A stretch of 64,000 nt of DNA. Origin: Eulemur rufifrons (taxonomy: Eukaryota > Chordata > Mammalia > Primates > Lemuridae). Location of the stretch: contig NC_091009.1 of assembly GCF_041146395.1 (NCBI RefSeq), forward strand, positions 702,501-766,500, written 5' to 3'. Below are positions 12,803 through 27,137 of this stretch, one piece after another; position 1 is the first letter of the stretch, and every line of letters begins with the position of its first letter. Both the position numbers and the translations under genes were made by a program. The notes beneath the pieces were generated by a model. It was not told where the DNA came from, made no database searches, and worked only from the letters and a program-made list of their open reading frames with translations.

Positions 12803-12811
12803 AAGAATCCT
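12803..12811 (+). repeat. Alu target-site duplication, left copy
   Basis: AAGAATCCT repeats at 13162-13170. In every other Sat-I monomer this position reads TTTAAGAATCC without interruption, so the empty site is known from the neighbouring copies. Confidence 0.88.
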
Positions 12812-13134
12812 GGAAGGGCGCGGTGGCTCACGCCTGTAATCCTAGCACTCTGGGAGGCCGAGGCGGGTGGATCGCTCGAGGTCAGGAGTTCGAGACCAGC
12901 CTGAGCAAGAGCGAGACCCCGTCTCTACTAAAAATAGAAAGACATTATATGGACAACTAAAAATCTATATAGAAAAAGTTAGCCGGGCATAGTGGCGCAT
13001 GCCTGTAGTCCCAGCTACTCGGGAGGCTGAGGCAGTAGGATCGTTTAAGCCGAGGAGTCTGAGGTTGCTGTGAACTAAGCTGACGCCACGGCACTCACTC
13101 TAGCCTGGGCAACAAATTGAGACTCTGTCTCAAC

Positions 13135-13161
<27 letters not shown>
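12812..13161 (+). mobile_element. Alu SINE, strepsirrhine-type dimer, inserted in Sat-I
   Basis: This is a dimeric 7SL-derived SINE. The left monomer has an A box (TGGCTCACGCC, 12824-12834) and a B box (GTTCGAGAC, 12888-12896) of an RNA polymerase III promoter. An AT-rich linker near 12936-12980 contains ATATGGACAAC and TATATAGAAAAAG. The right monomer contains GAGGTTGCTGTGAACTAAGC and GACGCCACGGCACTCACTC, as I recall from lemur and galago Alus. The tail is an A run (about 13135-13161). A 9-base target-site duplication, AAGAATCCT, flanks it (12803-12811 and 13162-13170). It splits one Sat-I monomer. Confidence 0.96.
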
Positions 13162-13165
<4 letters not shown>

Positions 13166-13170
13166 ATCCT
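13162..13170 (+). repeat. Alu target-site duplication, right copy
   Basis: AAGAATCCT follows the A tail directly and then continues as normal Sat-I monomer (TTGCTTCATCAGC). Confidence 0.88.
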
Positions 13171-16100
13171 TTGCTTCATCAGCTGGGAATCCACCATGGT
13201 TCTATATACTCCTCTATGCGTGGGCACAGGTACCTGGCTTGTTCCAAGAAGTATGCCGCAGAGCTTTTCAATTAACCACTACGTTGAAAATTATTTGCAG
13301 GTTTTCAGCGTTTCACCATAATTCTTATAAGGTTGGTATGTGCCTGCTGAAACCCAAGATGGCTGCCACGGACATAACTATGCTGAGGCGTAGCTCACTT
13401 TGTGTTTCCTATTTTTGTCAGTGGAGACTGACAAGAAGCCATTCTTCTAAGTATCATCCCACCATGATTTTTCCATTGTTTAAAAATGCAGGGAAATTGT
13501 GCAAGTTAGCATTACAATTAGTAGCTGGAGGGTACTATTTTTTTTTTTTGTGGTGTCGGTGTGGATAGGGGTGCAAGGCCCTCTAGATGTTCGCTGGTTT
13601 GTTTTTATTATCCCGAGAGAGGAGAAGTGGGCATGTTGTTGGCAGGTGAAAAGTGCGGATTCTGTTTCAAAGAATTAAACAGGATCCGCATGGTCATCCG
13701 CTTCCTTTAAGAATCCTTTGCTTCATCAGCTGGGAAACCACCATGTTTCTATATACTCCCGTATGGGTGGGCACAGGTTACTGGCTTGTTCCAAGAAGTA
13801 TGCCACAGAGCTTTTCAAATAAAAAGTTCATTGAAAATTATTTGCAGGTGTTCAGCGTTTCATCATAATTGCGACAACGTTTGTATGTGCCTTGAAACCC
13901 AAGTTGGCTGCCACAGACATAACTATGCTGAGGCGTAGCTGACTTGGTTTTGCCGATTTTTGTTAGTGGACACTGACAAGAAGCCATTCTTCTAAGTATC
14001 ATGCCGCCACCATTTTTCCGTTGGTTAAAAATGAAGGGAAATTTTGGAAGTTACCATTATAATTAGTAGCTGGAGGGTACGGTTTTTTTTGTGTGTGTGG
14101 TCGATGTGGATGGGGGGGTCATGCCCTGTGTCAGTTAGCTGGTTAGTTTTTATTATCCCCAGAGAGGAGAAGTGGGCATGTGTTTGGCAGGTGAAAAGGG
14201 CGTATTCTGTTTCAGAGAATTAACGATGATCCCCATGCCTATCCCGTTCCTTTAATAATCCTTTACTTCATCAGCTGGAAATCCACCATGGTTCTATATA
14301 CTCCTCTTTGCGTGGGAACAGGTAACTGGCTTGTTCCAAGAAGTATGCCGCAAAGCTTTTCAATTAACGAGTACGTTGAAAATTATTTGCAGGTGTTCAG
14401 CGTTTCACAATAATTGTGATAACGTTTGTTTGTGCCTCCTGAAACCCAAGGTGGCTGCGACGAACTTAAGGATGCTGAGGCGTAGCTGACTTGGTTTTGC
14501 CTATTTTTGTTAGTGGAGACTGACAAGAATCCATTCTTCTAAGTATCATCTCACCATCATTTTTCCATTGTTTAAAAATGCAGGAAAATTTTGCAAGTTA
14601 GCATTATAATTAGTAGCTGGAGGGTACTTTTTTTTTTTTGTGGGGTCAGTGTGGATGGGTTGGTCAGGCCATCTGTCAATTCACTGGTTTGTTTTTATTA
14701 TCCCCAGAGAGGAGAAGTGGGCATGTGTTTGGCAGGTGAAAAGTGCGGATTCTGTTTCAGAGAATTAAACAGGATCCGCATGGTCATCTCATTCCTTTAA
14801 GAATCCTTGGCTTCATCAGCTGGGATTCCACCATGTTTCTATATACTCCTCTATGCGTGGGCACAGGTACCTGGCTTGTTTCAAGAAGTATGCCGCAGAG
14901 CTTTTCAATTAACCACTACGTTGAAAATTATTTGCAGGTTTTCAGAGTTTCACCATAATTTTGATAACGTTTGTATGTGCCTCCTGAAACCCAAGAAGGC
15001 TGCGACGGACATAACTATGCTGAGGAGTAGGTGACTTGGTGTTGCCTATTTTTGTTAGTGGAGACAGACAAGAAGCCATTCTTCTAAGTATCATCCCACC
15101 ACTATTTTTGCATTGTTTTAAAATGCAGGGAAATTTTGCAAGTTAGCATTATAATTAGTAGCTGGAGGGTACGGTTTTTTTTTGTGTGTGGTCGATGTGG
15201 ATGGGGGGGTCAGGCCCTCTGTCAGTTCGCTGGTTAGTTTTTATTATCCCCAGAGAGGAGAAGTGGGCATGTGTTTGGCAGGTGAAAAGGGTGGATTCTG
15301 TTTCAGAGAATTAACGATGATCCCCATGGTCATCCTGTTCCTTTAATAATCCTTTACTTCCTCAGCTGGAAATCCACCATGGTTCTATATACTCCTCTTT
15401 GCGTGGGAACAGGTAACTGGCTTGTTCCAAGAAGTATGCCGCAGAGCTTTTCAATTAACCAGTACGTTGAAAATTATTTGCAGGTGTTCAGGGTTTCACC
15501 ATAATTGTGATAACGTTTGTTTGTGCCTCCCGAAACCCAAGAAGGCTGCCACGAACATAACGATGCTGAGGCGTAGCTGACTTGGTTTTGCCTATTTTTG
15601 TTAGTGGAGACTGACAAGAATCCATTCTTCTAAGTATCATCTCACCATAATTTTTCTATTGTTTAAAAATGCAGGAAAATTTTTCAAGTTAGCATTATAA
15701 TTGGTAGCTGGAGGCTACGGTGTTTTTTTTTTTTTTCCTGTGGGGTCGGTGTGGATGTGTTGGTCAGGCCCTCTGTCAGTTCGCTGGTTTGTTTTTATTA
15801 TCCCCAGAGAGGAGAAGTGGGTATTAGTATGGCAGGTGAAAACTTCGGATCTGTTTCAGAGAATTAAACAGGATCCGCATGTTAATCCCGTTCCTTTAAG
15901 AATCCTTTGCTTCATGAGCTGGGAATCCACCATGGTTCTATATACTTCTCTATGCGTGGGCACAGGAAACTGGCTTGTTTCAAGAAGTATGCCTCAGAGC
16001 TTTTCAATGAACCAGTATGTTGAAAATCCTTTGCAGGTTTTTAGGGTTTCACCATAATTGTGATAACGTGTGTATGTGCCTACTGAAACCAAATATGGCT

Positions 16101-19100
16101 GCTACGGACATAACTATGCTGAGGCGTAGCTGACTTGGTGTTGCCTATTTTTCTCAGTGGAGACTGACAAGAAGCCATTCTTCTAAGTATCTTCCCACCA
16201 TCATTTCTCCATTGTTTAAAAATGCAGGGAAATTTTTCAAATTGGCATTATAATTAGTAGCTGGAGGGTACTTATTTTTTTGTGGGGTCGGTCAGGATGG
16301 GTGTTCAGGGCCTCTGTCAGATCGCCGGTTTGTTTTTATTATCGCCAGAGAAGAGTAGTGGGCATGTGTTTGGCAGGTGAAAAGTGTGGATTCTGTTTCA
16401 GAGAATTAAACAGGATCCGCATGGTCATCTCATTCCTTTAAGAATCCTTTGCTTCATCAGCTGGGATTCCACCATGTTTCTATATACTCCTCTATGCGTG
16501 GGCACAGGTACCTGGCTTGTTCCAAGAAGTATGCTGGAGAGTTTTCAAATTAACCAGTACGTTGAAAATTATTTGCAGGTTTTCAGCGTTTCACCATAAT
16601 TTTGATAACGTTTGTATGTGCCTCCTGAAACCCAAGAAGGCTGCGACGGACATAACTATGCTGAGGGGTAGCTGACTTGGTGTTGCCTATTTATGTTAGT
16701 GGGGACAGACAAGAAGCCATTCTTCTAAGTATCATCCCACCACCATTTTTCCATTGTTTAAAAATGCAGGGAAATTTTGCAAGTTAGCATTATAATTAGT
16801 AGCTAGAGGGTACGGTTTTTTTTTGTGTGTGGTCGTTGTGGATGGGGGGGGTCAGGCCCTCTGTCAGTTCGCTGGTTAGTTTTTATTGTAACCAGAGAGG
16901 AGAAGTGGGCATGTGTTTGGCAGGAGAAAAGGGCGGATTCTGTTTCAGAGAATTAACGATGATCCCCATGGTCATCCCGTTCCTTTAATAATCCTTTACT
17001 TCATCAGCTGGAAATCCACCATGGTTCTATATACTCCTCTTTGCGTGGGAACAGGTAACTGGCTTGTTCCAAGAAGTATGAACCAGAGCTTTTCAATTAA
17101 CCACTACGTTGAAAATTATTTGCAGGTGTTCAGCGTTTCACCATAATTGTGATAACGTTTGTTTGTGCCTCCTGAAACCCAAGATGGCTGCCACGAACAT
17201 AACGACGCTGAGGCGTAGCTGACTTGGTTTTGCCTATTTTTGTTAGTGGAGACTGACAAGCATCCATTCTTCTAAGTGTCATCTCACCATCATTTTTCCA
17301 TTGTTTAAAAATGCAGGAAAATTTTGCAAGTTAGCATTATAATTAGTAGCTGGAGGCTACGGTGTTTTTTTTTTTTTTCCTGTGGGGTCGGTGTGGATGT
17401 GTTGGTCAGGCCCCTGTCAGTTCGCTGGTTTGTTTTTATTATCCCCAGAGAGGAGAAGTGGGTATTAGTATGGCAGGTGAAAACTGCGGATCTGTTTCAG
17501 AGAATTAAACAGGATCCGCATGGTAATCCCGTTCCTTTAAGAATCCTTTGCTTCATGAGCTGGGAATCCACCATGGTTCTATATACTTCTCTATGCGTGG
17601 GCACAGGAAACTGGCTTGTTCCAAGAAGTATGCCTCAGAGCTTTTCAATGAACCAGTATGTTGAAAATCCTTTGCAGGTTTTTAGGGTTTCACCATAATT
17701 GTGATAACGTGTGTATGTGTCTCCTGAAACCCAATATCGCTGCCAAGGACATAAGTACGCTGAAGCGTAGCTGACTTCGTGTTGCCTATTTTTGTCAGTG
17801 GAGACTGACAAAAAGCCATTCTTCTAAGTATCATCCCACCATCATTTTTCCATTGTTTAAAAATGCAGAGAAATTTTGCAAGTTAGCATTATAATTAGTA
17901 GCTGGAGGGTACTTTTTTTTTTTTGTGGGGTCAGTGTGGATGGGTTGATCAGGCCATCTGTCAATTCACTGGTTTGTTTTTATTATCCCCAGAGAGGAGA
18001 AGTGGGCATGTGTTTGGCAGGTGAAAAATGCGGATCTGTTTCAGAGAATTAAACAGGATCCCCATGGTAATCCCGTTCCTTTAAGAATCCTTTGCTTCAT
18101 GAGCTGGGAATCCACCATGGTTCTATATACTTCTCTATGCGTGGGCATAGGAAACTGGCTTGTTCCAAGAAGTATGCCTCAGAGCTTTTCAATTAACCAG
18201 TATGTTGAAAATCCTTTGCAGGTTTTCAGCGTTTCACCATAATTGTGATAACCTGTGTATGTGCCTACTGAAACCAAATATGGCTGCTACGGACATAACT
18301 ATGCCGAGGCGTAGCTGACTTGGTGTTGCCTATTTTTATCAGTGGAGACTGACAAGAAGCCATTCTTCTAAGTATCATCCCACCATCATTTCTCCATTGT
18401 TTAAAACTGCAGGGAAATTTTGCAAATTAGCATTATAATTAGTAGCTGGTGGGTATTATTTTTTTTGTGGGGTCGGTCAGGATGGGTGTTCAGGCCCTCT
18501 GTCAGTTCGCTGGTTAGTTTTTATTTTCCCCAGAGAGGAGAAGTGGGCATGTGTTTGGCAGGACAAACGGGCGGATTCTGTTTCAGAGAATTAAAGAGGA
18601 TCCGCATGGTCATCTCATTCCTTTAAGAATCCTTTGCTTCATCAGCTGGGATTCCACCATGTTTCTATATACTCCTCTATGCATGGGCACAGGTACCTGG
18701 CTTGTTCCAAGAAGTATGCTGGAGAGTTTTCAAATTAACCAGTATGTGGAAAATTATTTGCAGGTTTTCAGCGTTTCACCATAATTTTGGTAACGTTTGT
18801 ATGTGCCTCCTGAAACCCAAGAAGGCTGCGACGGACATAACTATGCTGAGGAGTAGCTGACTTGGTGTTGCCTATTTTTGTTAGTGGAAACAGACAAGAA
18901 GCCATTCTTCTAAGTATCATCCCACCACCATTTTTGCATTGTTTTAAAATGCAGGGAAATTTTGCAAGTTAGCATTATAATTAGTAGCTGGAGGGTACGG
19001 TTTTTTTTTTTGTGTGGTCGATGTGGATGGGGGGGTCAGGCCCTCTGTCAGTTCGCTGGTTAGTTTTTATTATAACCAGAGAGGAGAAGTGGGCATGTGT

Positions 19101-22100
19101 TTGGCAGGAGAAAAGGGCGGATTCTGTTTCAGAGAATTAACAATGATCCCCATGCTCATCCCGTTCCTTTAATAATCCTTTACTTCATCAGCTGGAAATC
19201 CTCCATGGTTCTATATACTCCTCTTTGCGTGGGAACAGGTAACTGGCTTGTTCCATGAAGTATGCCGCAGAGCTTTTCAATTAACCACTACGTTGAAAAT
19301 TACTTGCAGGTGTTCAGCGTTTCACCATAATTGTGATAACGTTTGTTTGTGCCTCCTGAAACCCAAGAAGGCTGCGATGGACATAACTATGCTGAGGAGT
19401 AGCTGACTTGGTGTTGCCTATTTTTGTTAGTGGAGACAGACAAGAAGCCATTCTTCTAAGTATCATCCCAACACCATTTTTCCATTGTTTTAAAATGCAG
19501 GGAAATTTTGCAAGTTAGCATTATAATTAGTAGCTGGAGGGTACGGTTTTTTTTGTGTGTCTGGTCGATGTGGATGGGGGGGTCAGGCCCTCTGTCAGTT
19601 CGCTGGTTAGTTTTTATTATCCCCAGAGAGGAGAAGTGGGCATGTGTTTGGCAGGTGAAAAGGGCGGATTCTGTTTCAGAGAATTAACGATGATCCCCAT
19701 GGTCATCCCGTTCCTTTAATAATCCTTTATTTCATCAGCTGGAAATCCACCATGGTTCTATATACTCCTCTTTGCGTGGGAACAGGTAACTGGCTTGTTC
19801 CAAGAAGTATGCCGCAGAGTTTTTCAATTAACCACTACGTTGAAAATTATTTGCAGGTGTTCAGCGTTTCACCATAATTGTGATAACGTTTGTTTGTGCC
19901 TCCTGAAACCCAAGAAGGCTGCGATGGTCATAACTATGCTGAGGCGTAGCTGACTTTGTTTTGCCTATTTTTGTTAGTGGAGATTGCCAAGAATCCATTC
20001 TTCTAAGTATCATCTCACCATCACTTTTCCATTGTTTAAAAATGCAGGAAAATTTTGCAAGTTAGCATTATAATTAGTAGCTGGAGTCTACGGTGTTTTT
20101 TTTTTTTTTTTCCTGTGGGGTCGGTGTGGATGTGTTGGTCAGGCCCTCTGTCAGTTCGCTGGTTTGTTTTTATTATCCCCAGAGAGGAGAAGTTGGCATT
20201 AGTATGGCAGGTGAAAACTGCGGATCTGTTTCAGAGAATTAAACAGGATCCGCATGGTAATCCCGTTTTTTTAAGAATCCTTTGCTTCATGAGCTGCGAA
20301 TCCACCATGGTTCTATATACTTCTCTATCCGTGGGCACAGGAAACTGGCTTGTTCCAAGAAGTATGCTGGAGAGTTTTCAAATTAACCAGTACGTTGAAA
20401 ATTATTTGCAGCTTTTCAGCGTTTCACCATAATTGTGATAACGTGTGTATGTGCCTACTGAAACCAAATATAGCTGCTACGGACAGAACTATGCTGAGGC
20501 GTAGCAGACTTGGTGTTGCCTACTTTTGTCAGTGGAGACTGACAAGAAGCCATTCTTCTAAGTATCATGCCACCATCATTTCTCCATTGTTTAAAAATGC
20601 AGGGAAACTTTGCAAATTGGCATTATAATTAGTAGCTGGAGGGTACTTTTTTTTTTTGTGGGGTCGGTCAGAATGTGTGTTCAGGCCCTCTCTCAGATCG
20701 CTGGTTTGTTTTTATTATCCCCAGAGAAGAGTAGTGGGCATGTGTTTGGCAGGTGAAAAGTGCGGATTCTGTTTCAGACAATTAAACAGGATCCGCATGG
20801 TCGTGTCATTCCTTTAAGAATCCTTTGCTTCATCAGCTGGGATTCCACCATGTTTCTATATACTCCTCTATGCGTGGGCACAGGTACCTGGCTTGTTCCA
20901 AGAAGTATGCTGGAGAGTTTTCAAATTAACCAGTACGTTGAAAATTATTTGCAGGTGTTCAGCGTTTCACCATAATTGTGATAACGTTTGTATGTGCCTC
21001 CTGAAACCCAAGAAGGCTGCGACGGACATAACTATGCTGAGGAGTAGCTGACTTGGTGTTGCCTATTTTTGTTAGTGGAGACAGACAAGAAGCCATTCTT
21101 CTAAGTATCATCCCACCACCATTTTTCCATTGTTTTAAAATGCAGGGAAATTTTGCAAGTTAGCATTATAATTAGTAGCTGGAGGGTACGGTTTTTTTTT
21201 GTGTGTGGTCGATGTGGATGGGTGGGTCAGGCCCTCTGTCAGTTCACTGGTTAGTTTTTATTATCCCCAGAGAGGAGAAGTGGGCATGTGTTTGGCAGGT
21301 GAAAAGGGCGGATTCTGTTTCAGAGAATTAATGATGATCCCCATGGTCATCCCGTTCCTTTAATAATCCTTTACTTCATCAGCTGGAAATCCACCATGGT
21401 TCTATATACTCCTCTTTGCGTGGGAACAGGTAACTGGCTTGTTCCAAGAAGTATGCCGCAGAGCTTTTCAATTAACCACTACGTTGAAAATTATTTGCTG
21501 GTGTTCAGCGTTTCACCATAATTGTGATAACGTTTGTTTGTACCTCCTGAAACCCAAGAAGGCTGCGACGGACATAACGATGCTGAGGCATAGCTGACTT
21601 GGTATTGCCTATTTTTGTTAGTGGATACTGACAAGAATCCATTCTTCTAAGTATCATCTCACCATCATTTTTCCATTGTTTAAAAATGCAGGAAAATTTT
21701 GCAAGTTAGCATTATAATTAGTAGCTGGAGGCTACGAAGTTTTTTTTTTTTTTTCCTGTGGGGTCGGTGTGGATGTGTTGGTCAGGCCCTCTGTCAGTTC
21801 GCTGGTTTGTTTTTATTATCCCCAGAGAGGAGAAGTGGGTATTAGTATGGCAGGTGAAAACTGCGGATCTGTTTCAGAGAATTAAACAGGATCCGCATCG
21901 TAATCCTGTTCCTTTAAGAATCCTTTGCTTCATGAGCTGGGAATCCACCATGGTTCTATATACTTCCCTATGCGTGGGCACAGGAAACTGGCTTGTTCCA
22001 AGAAGTATGCCTCAGAGTTTTTCAATTAACCAGTATGTTGAAAATCCTTTGCAGGTTTTCAGCGTTTCACCATAATTGTGATAACGTGTGTATGTGCCTA

Positions 22101-24950
22101 CTGAAACCAAATATGGCTGCTACGGACATAACTATGCTGAGGTGTAGCTGACTTGGTGTTGCCTATTTTTGTCAGTGGAGACTGACAAGAAGCCATTCTT
22201 CTAAGTATCATCCCACCATCATTTCTCCATTTTTTAAAAATGCAGGGAAATTTTGCAAATTGGCATCATAATTAGTAGCTGGAGGGTACTTTTTTTTTTT
22301 GTGGGGTCGGTCAGGATGGGTGTTCAGGCCCTCTGTCAGATCTCTGGTTTGTTTTTATTATCCCCAGAGAAGAGTAGTGGGCATGTGTTTGGCAGGTGAA
22401 AAGTGCGGATTCTGTTTCAGAGAATTAAACAGGATCCGCATGGTCATCTCATTCCGTTAAGAATCCTTTGCTTCATCAGCTGGGATTCCACCATGTTTCT
22501 ATATACTCCTCTATGCGTGGGCACAGGTACCTGGCTTGTTCCAAGAAGTATGCTGGAGGGTTTTCAAATTAACCAGTACGTTGAAAATTATTTGCAGGTG
22601 TTCAGCGTTTCACCATAATTGTGATAACGTTTGTTTGTGCCTCCTGAAACCCAAGAAGGCTGCGACGGACATAACTATGCTGAGGGGTAGCTGACTTGGT
22701 GTTGCCTATTTTTGTTAATGGAGACAGACAAGAAGCCATTCTTCTAAGTATCATCACACCACCATTTTTCCATTGTTTTAAAATGCAGGGAAATTTTGCA
22801 AGTTAGCATTATAATTAGTAGCTGGAGGGTACGGTTTTTTTGTGTGTGTGGTCGATGTGGATGGGAGGGGCAGGCCTTCTGTCAGTTCGCTGGTTAGTTT
22901 TTATTATCCCCAGAGAGGAGAAGTGGGCATGTGTTTGGCAGGTGAAAAGGGCGGATTCTGTTTCAGAGAATTAACGATGATCCCCATGGTCATCCCGTTC
23001 CTTTAATAATCCTTTACTTCATCAGCTGGAAATCCTCCATGGTTCTATATACTCCTCTTTGCGTGGGAACAGGAAACTGGCTTGTTCCAAGAAGTATGCC
23101 GCAGAGCTCTTCAATTAACCACTACGTTGAAAATTACTTGCAGGTGTTCAGGGTTTCACCATAATTGTGATAACGTTTGTTTGTGCCTCCTGAAACCCAA
23201 GAAGGCTGCGACGGACATAACTATGCTGAGGAGTAGCTGACTTGGTGTTGCCTATTTTTGTTAGTGAAGACACACAAGAAGCCATTCTTCTAAGTATCAT
23301 CCCACCACCATTTTTCCATTGTTTTAAAATGCAGGGAAATTTTGCAAGTTAGCATTATAATTAGTAGCTGGAGGGTACGTTTTTTTTTTTGTGTGTGGTC
23401 GATGTGGATGGGGGGGTCATGCCCTCTGTCAGTTCGCTGGTTAGTTTTTATTATAACCAGAGAGGAGAAGTGGGCATGTGTTTGGCAGGTGAAAAGGGCG
23501 GATTCTGTTACAGAGAATTAACGATGATCCCCATGGTCATCCCGTTCCTTTAATAATCCTTTACTTCATCAGCTGGAAATCCACCATGGTTCTGTATACT
23601 CCTCTTTGCGTGGAAACAGTAAACTGGCTTGTTCCAAGAAGTATGCCGCAGAGCTTTTGAATTAACCACTACGTTGAAAATTATTTGCAGGTGTTCAGAG
23701 TTTCACCATAATTGTGATAACGTTTGTTTGTGCCTCCTGAAACCCAAGAAGGGTGCGACGGACATAACTATACTGAGGAGTAGCTGACTTGGTGTTGCCT
23801 ATTTTTGTTAGTGGAGACAGACAAGAAGCCATTCTTCTAAGTATCATCCCACCACCATTTTTCCATTGTTTTAAAATGCAGGGAAATTTTGCAAGTTAGC
23901 ATTATAATTAGTAGCTGGAGGGTACGGTTTTTTTTTTGTGTGTGGTCGATGTGGATGGGGGGGTCAGGCCCTCTGTCAGTTCGCTGGTTAGTTTTTATTA
24001 TCCCCAGAGAGGAGAAGTGGGCATGTGTTTGGCAGGTGAAAAGGGCAGATTCTGTTTCAGAGAATTAACGATGATCCCCATGGTTATCCCGTTCCTTTAA
24101 TAATCCTTTATTTCATCAGCTGGAAATCCACCATGGTTCTATATACTCCTCTTTGCGTGGGAACAGGTAACTGGCTTGTTCCAAGAAGGATGCCGCAGAG
24201 CTTTTCAATTAACCAGTACGTTGAAAATTATTTGCAGGTGTTCAGCGTTTCACCATAATTGTGATAACGTTTGTTTGTGCCTCCTGAAAACCAAGATGGC
24301 TGCCATGAACATGATGATGCTGAGGCGTAGCTGACTTGGTTTTGCCTATTTTTGTTAGTGGAGACTGACAGGAATCCATTCTTCTAAGTATCATCTCACC
24401 ATCATTTTTCCATTATTTAAAAATGCAGGATAATTTTGCAAGTTAGCATTATAATTAGTAGCTGGAGGCTACGGTGTTTTTTTTTTTTTTTCCTGTGGGG
24501 TCCGTGTGGATGTGTTGGTCAGGCCCTCTGTCAGTTCGCTGGTTTGTTTTTATTATCCCCAGAGAGGAGAAGTGGGTATTAGTATGGCAGGTGAAAACTG
24601 CGGATCTGTTTCAGAGAATTAAACAGGATCCGCATGGTAATCCTGTTCCTTTAAGAATCCTTTGCTTCATGAGCTGGGAATCCACCAAGGTTCTATATAC
24701 TTCTCTATGCGTGGGCACAGGAAACTGGCTTGTTCCAAGAAGTATGCCTCAGAGCTTTTCAATTAACCAGTATGTTCAAAATCCTTTGCAGGTTTTCAGC
24801 GTTTCACCATAATTGTGATAACGTGTGTATGTGCCTACTGAAACCAAATATGGCTGCTTGACATAACTATGCTGAGGCGTAGCTGACTTGGTGTTGCCTA
24901 TTTTTGTCAGTGGAGACTGACAAGAAGCCATTCTTCTAAGTATCATCCCA
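13171..24950 (+). repeat. Sat-I homogenised block with P-Q-R higher-order order
   Basis: Types are told apart by linked markers. P: CATGAGCTGGG, GGGTATTAGTATGGCAGG, CAGTATGTTGAAAATCC. Q: GGTCGGTCAGGATGGG, GATTCCACCATGTTTC, GCTGGAGAGTTTTC. R: GGTCGATGTGGATGG, GAATTAACGATGATCC, TTGCGTGGGAACAGG. P landmarks: 15913, 17554, 18098, 20288, 21931, 24668. Q: 14814, 16454, 18640, 20831, 22475. R: 14269, 15359, 17001, 19186, 19733, 21377, 23020, 23567, 24113. P is followed by Q except at 17554, where two P units adjoin. The P-to-P distance is mostly 1.64, 2.19 or 2.74 kb (3, 4 or 5 monomers). The unit at about 17900-18240 begins like another type and ends as P, suggesting conversion or unequal exchange. 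Confidence 0.88.
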
Positions 24951-27137
24951 CCATCATTTCTCCATTGTTTAAAAATGCAGGGAAATTTTGCAAATTGGCA
25001 TTATAATTAGTAGCTGGACGGTACTTTTTTTTTTTGTGGGGTCGGTCAGGATGGGTGTTCAGGCCCTCTGTCAGATCGCTGGTTTGTTTTTATTATCGCC
25101 AGAGAAGAGTAGTGGGCCTGTGTTTGGCAGGTGAAAAGTGCGGATTCTGTTTCAGAGAATTAAACAGGATCTGCATGGTCATCTCATTCCTTTAAGAATC
25201 CTTTGCTTCATCAGCTGGGATTCCACCATGTTTCTATATACTCCTCTATGCGTGGGCACAGGTACCTGGCTTGTTCCAAGAAGTATGCTGGAGAGTTTTC
25301 AAATTAACCAGTACGTTGAAAATTATTTGCAGGTTTTCAGCGTTTCACCATAATTTTGATAACGTTTGTATGTGCCTCCTGAAACCCAAGAAGGCTGCGA
25401 CGGACGTAACTATGCTGAGGAGTAGCTGACTTGGTGTTGCCTATTTTTGTTAGTGGAGACAGACAAGAAGCCATTCTTCTAAGTATCATCTCACCACCAT
25501 TTTTCCATTGTTTTAAAATGCAGGGAAATTTTGCAAGTTAGCATTATAATTAGTAGCTGGAGGGTACGGTTTTTTTTTGTGTGTGGTCGATGTGGATGGG
25601 GGGGGTCAGGCCCTCTGTCAGTTCGCTGGTTAGTTTTTATTATCCCCAGAGAGGAGAAGTGGGCATGTGTTTGGCAGGTGAAAAGGGCGGATTCTGTTTC
25701 AGAGAATTAACGATGATCCCCATGGTCATGCCGTTCCTTTAATAATCCTTAAATTCATCAGCTGGAAATCCACCATGGTTCTATATACTCCTCTTTACGT
25801 GGGAACAAGTAACTGGCTTGTTCCAAGAAGTATGCCGCAGAGATTTTCAATTAACCAGTACGTTGAAAATTATTTGCAGGTGTTCAGCGTTTCACCATAA
25901 TTGTGATAACGTTTGTTTGTGCCTCCTGAAACCCAAGAAGGCTGCGACGGACATAACTATGCTGAGGAGTAGCTGACTTGGTGTTGCCTATTTTTGTTAG
26001 TGGAGACTGACAAGAAGCCATTCTTCTAAGTATCATCCCACCACCATTTTTCCATTGTTTTAAAATGCAGGGAAATTTTGCAAGTTAGTATTATAATTAG
26101 TAGCTGGAGGGTCCTTTTTTTTTTTGTGGGGTCGGTGTGGATGTGGGTGCAAGGCCCTCTAGATGTTCGCTCGTTTGTTTTTATTATCCCCAGAGAGGAG
26201 AAGTGGGCATGTGTTTGGCAGGTGAAAAGTGCGGATTCTGTTTCAAAGAATTAAACAGGATCCGCATGGTCATCCGCTTCATTTAAGAATCCTTTGCTTC
26301 ATCAGCTGGGAAACCACCATGGTTCTATATACTCCCGTATGGGTGGCCACAGGTTACTGGCTTGTTCCAAGAAGTATGGCACAGAGCTTTTCAAATAAAA
26401 AGTACATAGAAAATTATTTGCAGGTGTTCAGCGTTTCATCATAATTGTGATAACGTTTGTTTGTGCCTCCTGAAACCCAAGAAGGCTGCGACGGACATAA
26501 CTATGCTGAGGAGTAGCTGACTTGGTGTTGCCTATTTTTGTTCATGGAGACTGACAAGAAGCCATTCTTCTAAGTATCATCCCACCACCATTTTTCCATT
26601 GTTTTAAAATGCAGGGAAATTTTGCAAGTTAGCATTATAATTAGTAGCTGGAGGGTACGGTTTTTTTTTTTTTTTTTTGGTGGTCGATGTGGATGGGGGG
26701 GGTCAGGCCCTCTGTCAGTTCACTGGTTAGTTTTTATTATCCCCAGAGAGGAGAAGTGGCCATGTGTTTGGCAGGTGAAAAGGGCGGATTCTGTTTCAGA
26801 AAATTAACGATGATCCCCATGGTCATCCCGTTCCTTTAATAATCCTTTACCTGATCAGCTGGAAATCCACCATGGTTCTATATACTCCTCTTTGCGTGGG
26901 AACAGGTAACTGGCTTGTTCCAAGAAGTATGCCGCAGAGCTTTTCAATTAACCACTACGTTGAAAATTATTTGCAGGTGTTCAGCGTTTCACCATAATTG
27001 TGATAACGTTTGTTTGTGCCTCCTGAAACCCAAGAAGGCTGCGACGGACATAACTATGCTGAGGCGTAGCTGACTTGGTTTTGCCTATTTTTGTTAGTGG
27101 AGACTGACAAGAATCCATTCTTCTAAGTATCATCTCA
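24951..27137 (+). repeat. Sat-I 2.19-kb four-monomer duplication, copy 1
   Basis: The block holds Q (25209), R (25756), S (26298) and R (26852) landmarks. It matches the next block at an offset of 2187-2189 bases, including rare variants: GTGGGCCTGTG, CTTTACGTGGGAACAAG, CCTTAAATTCATC, an 18-T run before GGTGGTCG, and TTTACCTGATCAGC. The right boundary is the odd join ATCTCAAGATCATTTC near 27135. Confidence 0.92.
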
